Of a stretch of DNA of 25,013 bases, positions 20,818-25,013 are shown one piece after another. A program made the position numbers and the translations under genes. Position 1 is the first letter of the stretch, and every line of letters begins with the position of its first letter. The notes under the pieces were generated by a model. It made no database searches. It worked only from the letters and a program-made list of their open reading frames with translations, and was not told the origin of the DNA. The stretch comes from a virus. Location: IMG/VR virus record IMGVR_UViG_3300042861_000796, positions 1 to 25,013 of that record, one strand, 5' to 3'.

Positions 20818-21462
20818 ATGAACGTTTTTATCCTTGGCCTTCGGGTCACAGCGAGCGCCGCTGAAGACGAAGGAACTGTAAATGTGCTGGCAGAGTCGCT
20901 GCCCTCTAACGAAAAACGTGTTGCAACGAAAGTTCAACTCCTACAGAAAGCTGACCACTACGTTGGTAACCTCCTGAAAAAATTTGAAGAAGGTCAAACC
21001 GTCCTGGCGATTGGTCCCACGCGGCCTACTCCTGACGGTGTGCTGCAGATGCAGCCCATGCTCGTGGTGACCGAGGATAACTTCCAAGATCTCCTGGCAA
21101 TCAACCTCTTCATCGCGACCGGTGGCTTGGGTCCCAAAGCTGAGGAGATGGAAATTGGCGACAACACCGTCACCAACAGATCTCTCGCATGGCAGACCGA
21201 AGACCAAGAAACTGCATGGATGAAGCTCTCCGCATGGGGTGGGCTTTCCGCACAACTCGCTGAGCTGGCTCCCGGAACCCCGACGATTGGCGTTGGTAAA
21301 GTCTCGACCTCCGAAAAGGACGACAAGTCTTACCTCAACTACAATCTGGATAAGGTTCTTTACCTGCCTAAGGCTTCACGTAAAGCGCCTGTCAAAGCAG
21401 CCGACCCTGAAAAAGGCAAGGTTGCTGCTGCTGCTCTCGGTTCAATCGACTTTTCCCTCTGA
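20818..21462 (+). CDS. SSB-like single-stranded DNA-binding protein
   Basis: A 214-residue protein. The middle (TVTNRSLAWQTEDQETAWMK, LSAWGGLSAQLAELAPGTPT, IGVGKV) matches the core of an OB-fold SSB, where a W-x-V-x-FGKLAE region and a G-x-V strand follow each other. A disordered Lys/Ala/Pro linker follows and the C-terminus is hydrophobic-acidic (GSIDFSL), reminiscent of the SSB tip used to dock partner proteins. It would coat ssDNA made during phage replication. The first 100 residues are not a standard SSB. A non-SSB OB-fold protein is possible. A 78-bp spacer precedes it. Confidence 0.55.
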   Translation: MNVFILGLRVTASAAEDEGTVNVLAESLPSNEKRVATKVQLLQKADHYVGNLLKKFEEGQTVLAIGPTRPTPDGVLQMQPMLVVTEDNFQDLLAINLFIATGGLGPKAEEMEIGDNTVTNRSLAWQTEDQETAWMKLSAWGGLSAQLAELAPGTPTIGVGKVSTSEKDDKSYLNYNLDKVLYLPKASRKAPVKAADPEKGKVAAAALGSIDFSL

Positions 21463-21474
21463 TTTCTGCTGATC

Positions 21475-22263
21475 ATGTTTATCGCTGGTGACTTTTCGGA
21501 ATCCGAAATTCTCTGCAACATTCCGCCTCACACTCTACGCATTGATCTTCAAGCTCGTCGCTGGAAATCTGACGTTGATCCCGACAACGCAATCGTAGAT
21601 CGCAACGACAACGGTATTCCGATTGAATTCATTCTCATCGGATTCACCCCGTACTTCGGAAACCTGGGTATGCGCAATCAGGAGGAATTCCTTCGTATCG
21701 CGTACATCGGTGTATCCCCTCACCACAGGTTGCTACCTCCTCGGTGCGTCACGACTTCGATGATCTCTGGCAAATCCAGCCAAAAGAACTTCATCGCTTA
21801 TTTCCAAACCCTGTATAACAACCGCATTAACTGTGCGTCTGTTATCACTTCAACCAAGTTCGTGACCCGCTCATTTAACGAGCGTGATCCGATGACTGGT
21901 GCCGACGGGGCGAAGATCAACTTCAACTGCCTGGACTTCAGCGATCGTCCTGCTCAGAACGACGATGAGGAAAAGCTCCTCAAAGACGTGTCCGAGTGGC
22001 TGGCCAAGGACGGAACAGGCATGGCGGCGAACGCACTGAAGAGCAGCATCCCCGGCGCTGATCTGATCGAGCTTCCTCTGGGCAGCGATCACGCTGCACT
22101 TAAAGCTGATTTCGCATCCACGCGGGGTCAAGCTCCCGAGCGTACGTTTGCTGCACCCGAACCCGAAGCCAAGGCTCTGAAGTCTGCCGAACCACCTTCT
22201 CCTAAAGCGAAGAAGGTAGAACTAACCGAAGAGCAAGCAAAAGCACTCGGGATTGATTTCTGA
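21475..22263 (+). CDS. Hypothetical protein, 262 aa, with SSB-like tail
   Basis: ATG 21475, 12 bases after the previous stop. The first 190 residues look like a compact beta-rich domain (IPIEFILIGFTPYFGNLGMR, EEFLRIAYIGVSPHHRLLPP, FIAYFQTLYNNRINCASVIT) with many Arg/Asn/Tyr residues. Then comes a Pro/Ala/Glu-rich linker and a short C-terminus, EQAKALGIDF, similar in type to that of the neighbouring SSB-like protein. It probably works with that protein on DNA, perhaps as a second ssDNA-binding or replication accessory factor. I cannot name the family. A strong terminator follows. Confidence 0.65.
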   Translation: MFIAGDFSESEILCNIPPHTLRIDLQARRWKSDVDPDNAIVDRNDNGIPIEFILIGFTPYFGNLGMRNQEEFLRIAYIGVSPHHRLLPPRCVTTSMISGKSSQKNFIAYFQTLYNNRINCASVITSTKFVTRSFNERDPMTGADGAKINFNCLDFSDRPAQNDDEEKLLKDVSEWLAKDGTGMAANALKSSIPGADLIELPLGSDHAALKADFASTRGQAPERTFAAPEPEAKALKSAEPPSPKAKKVELTEEQAKALGIDF

Positions 22264-22288
22264 GCTAACGTAAAAACGAAGCCAAGGC

Positions 22289-22317
22289 AGCGGTCTTTTT
22301 CGAAAGGCCGCTTTTAT
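22289..22317 (+). terminator. Strong rho-independent terminator next to a start codon
   Basis: AGCGGTCTTT (22289-22298) pairs with AAAGGCCGCT (22303-22312), ten pairs with one G-U, closed by TTCG and followed by TTTATT. The next ATG is at 22319, only 4 bases after the T-run. That gene may therefore depend on readthrough or on another start signal. Confidence 0.9.
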
Positions 22318-22318
22318 T

Positions 22319-22708
22319 ATGTACCTCAACTGCATCTCAACAAAAATAAAGCAAGATGGTGAGTGGGTAAGCCTCTTTGTAGAGGATGTAGGTTTTGCCT
22401 ACAACGTGGGTCTGGCGATCCACAAGTCGAAACGTGCGGCAAACGATTGGTATCGAAACCGCAAGAACAAAAGAGCTCGCTCAGTCCTCACTAAGCAGGG
22501 ACTCCGCTCACTGGCTGCCTTACGTACAGCGCTGGAGATACTAAAGATTCACTTAGAAGTTACGAACGCCAAACCTCTCATGATTATGCCTCGTACGGAG
22601 CGGACCGCTGCCTTAGCTAAATATCTCAAGCGGCTGGGGTTTCAGGAGTATCCACAGGGTGAGCAACCTCTCTACTTGCTAACAACTCATCAAAAGCAGG
22701 AAGAGTGA
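22319..22708 (+). CDS. Hypothetical protein, 129 aa
   Basis: ATG 22319 lies just after the terminator hairpin, with no space for a ribosome-binding site. Sequence landmarks are ISTKIKQDGEWVSLFVEDVG, a basic SKRAANDWYRNRKNKRARSV helix, ALRTALEILKIHLEVTN and the C-terminal TERTAALAKYLKRLGFQEYP. The end (PRTER--ALAKYL-RLGF) resembles the last helix and strand of GNAT-type folds, but the first half lacks a clear CoA-binding loop. The last 83 bases overlap the antisense NblA-like ORF. Function unknown. Confidence 0.6.
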   Translation: MYLNCISTKIKQDGEWVSLFVEDVGFAYNVGLAIHKSKRAANDWYRNRKNKRARSVLTKQGLRSLAALRTALEILKIHLEVTNAKPLMIMPRTERTAALAKYLKRLGFQEYPQGEQPLYLLTTHQKQEE

Positions 22709-22883
22709 CTTGATTGCGAGCGCACCATGAGGCGAGGCAGGAAAACAAACGTTTGTTGATGAGTGATTGTTTATGGACCATTTCAAAAATTTGAAGTAAT
22801 CCGTCTCTATCTAACTTCTTCGCGTCCATCATCACTCGATTATGTAAAAACTCCTGTTCTTGACTCATCCAGTCGAGTTGCAT
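22626..22883 (-). CDS. nblA: NblA-like phycobilisome degradation protein (antisense)
   Basis: An 85-residue minus-strand ORF, ATG 22883 (ATG 22868 is an alternative). The start MSQEQEFLHNR, then KKLDRDGLLQIF, then HKQSLINKRLFSCL aligns with the NblA pattern LS-EQEF, 11 residues, MSREQ, DFL, Y-Q-(I/V)-----(Y/F)--L, with the EQEF-to-DR spacing kept exactly. NblA is a small adaptor that brings phycobilisomes to the Clp protease, and some cyanophages carry it. The C-terminus (about residues 60-85) is longer than usual and acidic. It is the only minus-strand gene in the right half, overlapping the plus-strand gene end by 83 bases. Short length makes the call uncertain. Confidence 0.6.
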   Translation of the reverse strand: MQLDWMSQEQEFLHNRVMMDAKKLDRDGLLQIFEMVHKQSLINKRLFSCLASWCARNQVTLPAFDELLASREVAHPVDTPETPAA

Positions 22884-22972
22884 ACCGAGACAGCAGCTTT
22901 CTCAACGTTAATCACAGAAGCGGTCAAAGACCAACCCATTTGCTAAGCTCCACACATTCTTCCGTTTTACGC

Positions 22973-23527
22973 ATGGCATCGTTTTACACAATCCCTGAAG
23001 GCGTGACGCATCAACTGATCAAGAACAGCTACATCCAAGGCTCAGTTCTAGTCCCATATGATCCAAACGATACGCTCAGCGATCAGCTGCGAGCTCACAA
23101 TCTTACAGTTACAACTAACAAAGACAGCGATAACTTAGTAAACCCGATTTGGTGGACAACCATGCGGGGTAAACAATACGACTGGGTTATCGCAAATACA
23201 ACCGGACTTAATGAATACAGTGAGTACATACTTGACTACGGGATTCAGATCGCACGGGAAGGAATTGCCGTCTTAGATCGTTTGTCGTTTATAGAACCTG
23301 TGGCTAAGCGCCGAAGCTTCTTGCTCTCGAACAAGATGTCGAACATGATCGTCCTGTCGCCACGGCCGCGTTTCAGTTCTGTCAGCGCGTCTCGCGATTC
23401 CGTCACGAGCTGCTGGTTCGTTTTTCAGCGACCGGACAAGTGGATGGACGGCACTCACGTGTCATACGCTGTAAATTGGGACGCAGCTCAAACGCTCCCT
23501 CCCCTCGATGACATCGCAATCAAGTAA
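22973..23527 (+). CDS. Degenerate N6-adenine-methyltransferase-like protein
   Basis: The start is ATG 22973 (MASFYTIPEG); the frame is open to 22763 but that part overlaps the antisense NblA-like ORF. The 184-residue protein follows the order of phage DNA adenine methyltransferases: FYTIPEGVTHQLI, YDWVIANTTG (70-78) at the catalytic NPPF/DPPY site, ILDYGIQIAREGIAVLDRLS, FIEPVAKRRSFLL, then VLSPRPRF and SRDSVTSCWFVF. The usual NPP(F/Y) is NTTG and no G-x-G motif is seen where SAM should bind (VPYDPND). It is probably not an active methylase and may bind DNA only. Confidence 0.65.
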   Translation: MASFYTIPEGVTHQLIKNSYIQGSVLVPYDPNDTLSDQLRAHNLTVTTNKDSDNLVNPIWWTTMRGKQYDWVIANTTGLNEYSEYILDYGIQIAREGIAVLDRLSFIEPVAKRRSFLLSNKMSNMIVLSPRPRFSSVSASRDSVTSCWFVFQRPDKWMDGTHVSYAVNWDAAQTLPPLDDIAIK

Positions 23528-23864
23528 ACTTGAAAAGTTCCAGCGTGCTGTGTGCGATAGGTTAGACAAGACGAATGAAAAACTCGATCGGGTTATTGCC
23601 TTACTGGTATCAGCACAGCTCCTTGAAGAGTGCATCTCCCCTGAAGGAGAGATCCGAGATGCCCAGCAGTGCGCGGAGATTGTTGTTGAAAGTTTTTCAG
23701 CAGGTCTTTGCCTCACCGAAGAGTTGACGAGCCGCACTAAAGATATCGAATACCAGAAGTCCGAGTTTTTTGTAGATGAGGACGAAGATGAGGCAGAGGA
23801 AGATGATGATAGTGATGACGACGATGGTCCCGAGGAGCCTCGACTTTTCTCGATGGCATTCTGA
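23508..23864 (+). CDS. Hypothetical protein with acidic tail, 118 aa
   Basis: ATG 23508 overlaps the preceding gene's end by 20 bases. The N-terminal helix (KLEKFQRAVCDRLDKTNEKL, DRVIALLV) is coiled-coil-like. From about residue 89 to 111 it is almost entirely Asp and Glu (VDEDEDEAEEDDDSDDDDGP) before a short RLFSMAF end. The acidic tail could mimic DNA or bind a basic partner, as the SSB tail does. No family. It lies between the methylase-like and nuclease genes. Confidence 0.6.
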   Translation: MTSQSSKLEKFQRAVCDRLDKTNEKLDRVIALLVSAQLLEECISPEGEIRDAQQCAEIVVESFSAGLCLTEELTSRTKDIEYQKSEFFVDEDEDEAEEDDDSDDDDGPEEPRLFSMAF

Positions 23865-23879
23865 TTTAATCGACTAAGA

Positions 23880-23897
23880 TGTGTCCAAGTTGACACA
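23880..23897. promoter_or_regulatory. Inverted repeat TGTGTC/GACACA
   Basis: TGTGTC (23880-23885) and GACACA (23892-23897) flank CAAGTT, ending 7 bases before the GTG start of the nuclease. It contains a TTGACA word (23890-23895) but no -10 at the proper distance. It could be an operator or a small translational hairpin. Confidence 0.35.
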
Positions 23898-23903
23898 TTC
23901 AAC

Positions 23904-24680
23904 GTGTCCCAAACACGACTTACTCTCAACGGATTACGTCATTACAGATGTGATGGTGTTAATGTTCCGCTTCCGTCCGTAACAAGCGTCCTTTCTGCCA
24001 CGCAGACCGAGGAAACACGTAAGAAGCTAGCGCATTGGAATCTGGCTAACCCCGGCGCTGCCGATATGGCAGCAGAAAGGGGGACGTGGATCCACAACAG
24101 CGTTGAGAATCACATCAGGGGGCTGATGGTAAGCCCCCCGCCTCAATACGCTCCATATTGGAAGGATGTACCAGAAAAAGTAGACGAACTGCTAGAGAAT
24201 GGTCGCGTTCTATGGAGCGAAAAACCATATAACAAGCCGGAATGGCATAAGTATGTCGGTGATGACGGTGTGGGTCGTCTTCACTTTTACGATCCGATCA
24301 AAGCTCAGGGGTACGCCGGGTGCCCTGACATCATCTACCAGGACGGAAACGGCGAATTAATCCTGGGTGACTTCAAGACCAGTAACGGTCCGTACAGTTA
24401 TAAATTCCCCAGCGCCAAAGTCCAGATGGAGGAAAAACTCCGAAAGGCGCTCGTCTCCGGAGTATTTAAATTAAAGAAAACCAAACTGCAATTAGCTGCT
24501 TACGCAATCGCAGCCGAAACTTGCTTAGGAATCACAATCAACAAGACGCAAATTATTGTAAGTACAGCAATCCCTGAATTCTCTGTTCAGGTATTTACTT
24601 TCGGCCCAGAAGATTTGAAAAAAGATAAACAGATGTGGTTTGAAGTCTTACGTAAGTTTTATGAGACTCAGCTTGCGTAG
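23904..24680 (+). CDS. PD-(D/E)XK family nuclease (RecB/Cas4-like)
   Basis: A 258-residue protein, GTG 23904. Motifs of the RecB-type PD-(D/E)XK fold are complete: a GTWIHNSVE helix with His64, GCPDIIY with Asp142, LGDFKTS with Asp156-x-Lys158, and QLAAY (Gln196 to Tyr200). The spacing is that of phage exonucleases used in recombination and end processing. There are no cysteines for an Fe-S cluster as in Cas4. It probably degrades or trims phage DNA ends and may pair with the SSB-like and polymerase genes. The metal-binding acid is Asp156, the usual (D/E)xK site. Confidence 0.88.
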   Translation: MSQTRLTLNGLRHYRCDGVNVPLPSVTSVLSATQTEETRKKLAHWNLANPGAADMAAERGTWIHNSVENHIRGLMVSPPPQYAPYWKDVPEKVDELLENGRVLWSEKPYNKPEWHKYVGDDGVGRLHFYDPIKAQGYAGCPDIIYQDGNGELILGDFKTSNGPYSYKFPSAKVQMEEKLRKALVSGVFKLKKTKLQLAAYAIAAETCLGITINKTQIIVSTAIPEFSVQVFTFGPEDLKKDKQMWFEVLRKFYETQLA

Positions 24681-24688
24681 GCTCGGGT

Positions 24689-24727
24689 TTTTTAATTAAA
24701 GTCCAGCATCCACGCGGGGATCCGTGG
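24689..24727 (+). promoter_or_regulatory. T-run and CCACG/CGTGG hairpin in the last spacer
   Basis: A run of six T (about 24688-24693) follows a weak hairpin region after the nuclease stop and may be a weak terminator. Next, CCACG (24710-24714) pairs with CGTGG (24723-24727) around CGGGGATC. The same arms occur in the large RNA (4214-4230). Confidence 0.35.
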
Positions 24728-24752
24728 CACAATGGCTCTGCGCAGAGGGACC

Positions 24753-25013
24753 ATGCTCTTCTTCTACTCCAAAAATCAAAAAGTTCGTCAATTTGTAAAC
24801 CCCAAAACTGGAAAGATAAATCCAGGTGGAAACTTCAAATCATTTAATGAGAACTGGGAAGCATCAGAAGCGGGTGCTGAGGGCATCGCCAAAGCCACAG
24901 CGGCTGGGGATGGTCTGTGCGCGTGGCACTTGGTTAACGGAAAGAGAGTAAAAGATTCGACCGGAACGATTAAAGCTGGTCTGATTATTATCGACATTGA
25001 TAATCAAGCAGAT
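24753..25013 (+). CDS. Primase-polymerase-like protein (3' partial)
   Basis: The gene runs off the right edge; 87 residues are visible. ATG 24753 is preceded by GAGGGA at the right distance for a Shine-Dalgarno; ATG 24732 is an in-frame alternative. After an N-terminal KVRQFVNPKTGKI and GGNFKSFNENW stretch comes GLCAWHLVNG and KAGLIIIDIDNQAD. The hydrophobic strand ending in IDIDN is typical of archaeo-eukaryotic-type primase/polymerase domains, where the paired Asp residues bind metal. The replication context agrees. The rest of the domain lies outside the window, so this is tentative. Confidence 0.5.
   Translation, partial: MLFFYSKNQKVRQFVNPKTGKINPGGNFKSFNENWEASEAGAEGIAKATAAGDGLCAWHLVNGKRVKDSTGTIKAGLIIIDIDNQAD

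Noticed and set aside
23904-24680. Cas4 protein
   Set aside because: The nuclease lacks the four cysteines for the Fe-S cluster and has no CRISPR neighbours; a phage RecB-like exonuclease fits better.
10-25013. Abundant HIP1 (GCGATCGC) as a cyanobacterial chromosome mark
   Set aside because: I did not notice this octamer in the window, so the DNA does not look like a HIP1-rich host chromosome.

Overview
The window looks like part of a tailed-phage genome, most likely a cyanophage. The evidence is dense packing, start/stop overlaps (ATGA, TAATG), very many small ORFs, and a phage replication set: a family A DNA polymerase without the 5'-3' exonuclease domain, an SSB-like protein, a PD-(D/E)XK nuclease and the start of a primase-like protein. 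A small antisense ORF resembling NblA, the phycobilisome-degradation adaptor of cyanobacteria, points to a cyanobacterial host. No capsid, terminase or tail gene is recognisable. Host and phage type are inference; no database search was possible.

Layout. (1) 1-1470: a methyltransferase (cut by the left edge) and an exostosin-like glycosyltransferase, translationally coupled. (2) 1467-2052: three small minus-strand genes, two of them very short and overlapping. (3) 2126-3435: two unknown plus-strand genes ending in a clear intrinsic terminator. (4) 3436-4623: about 1.2 kb without a convincing gene. It holds a direct repeat, a ~100-bp alternating purine-pyrimidine (CG/TG) tract, and about 880 nt full of long perfect helices that reads as a giant structured noncoding RNA. 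(5) 4624-10956: an island of about 20 small genes, including an RlpA-like secreted protein and a zinc-ribbon protein. Their spacers carry recurring sequence elements, and most starts lack a Shine-Dalgarno but follow an A/C-rich leader ending in CATC or CACC before ATG. (6) 11041-15186: an operon coding for a coiled-coil protein, a tiny protein, a RavA-like MoxR AAA+ ATPase and a ViaA-like VWA protein. (7) 15201-16683: three unknown proteins and a terminator. (8) 16710-22317: DNA polymerase, unknown proteins, a degenerate HNH-HTH protein, an SSB-like protein and a companion. (9) 22319-25013: a small gene opposed by the NblA-like ORF, a degenerate adenine-methyltransferase-like protein, an acidic protein, the nuclease and the primase-like fragment.

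How it may fit together. The right half is a DNA replication/recombination module. The small-gene island and the RavA-ViaA-like pair are probably host-takeover or remodelling functions. The NblA-like protein would release amino acids from light-harvesting antennae. The strongest unexplained signals are the giant RNA with its adjacent Z-DNA-prone tract, the complementarity between one of its arms and spacer elements downstream, and a strand-biased hexamer (CCACGC) spread over the whole window.
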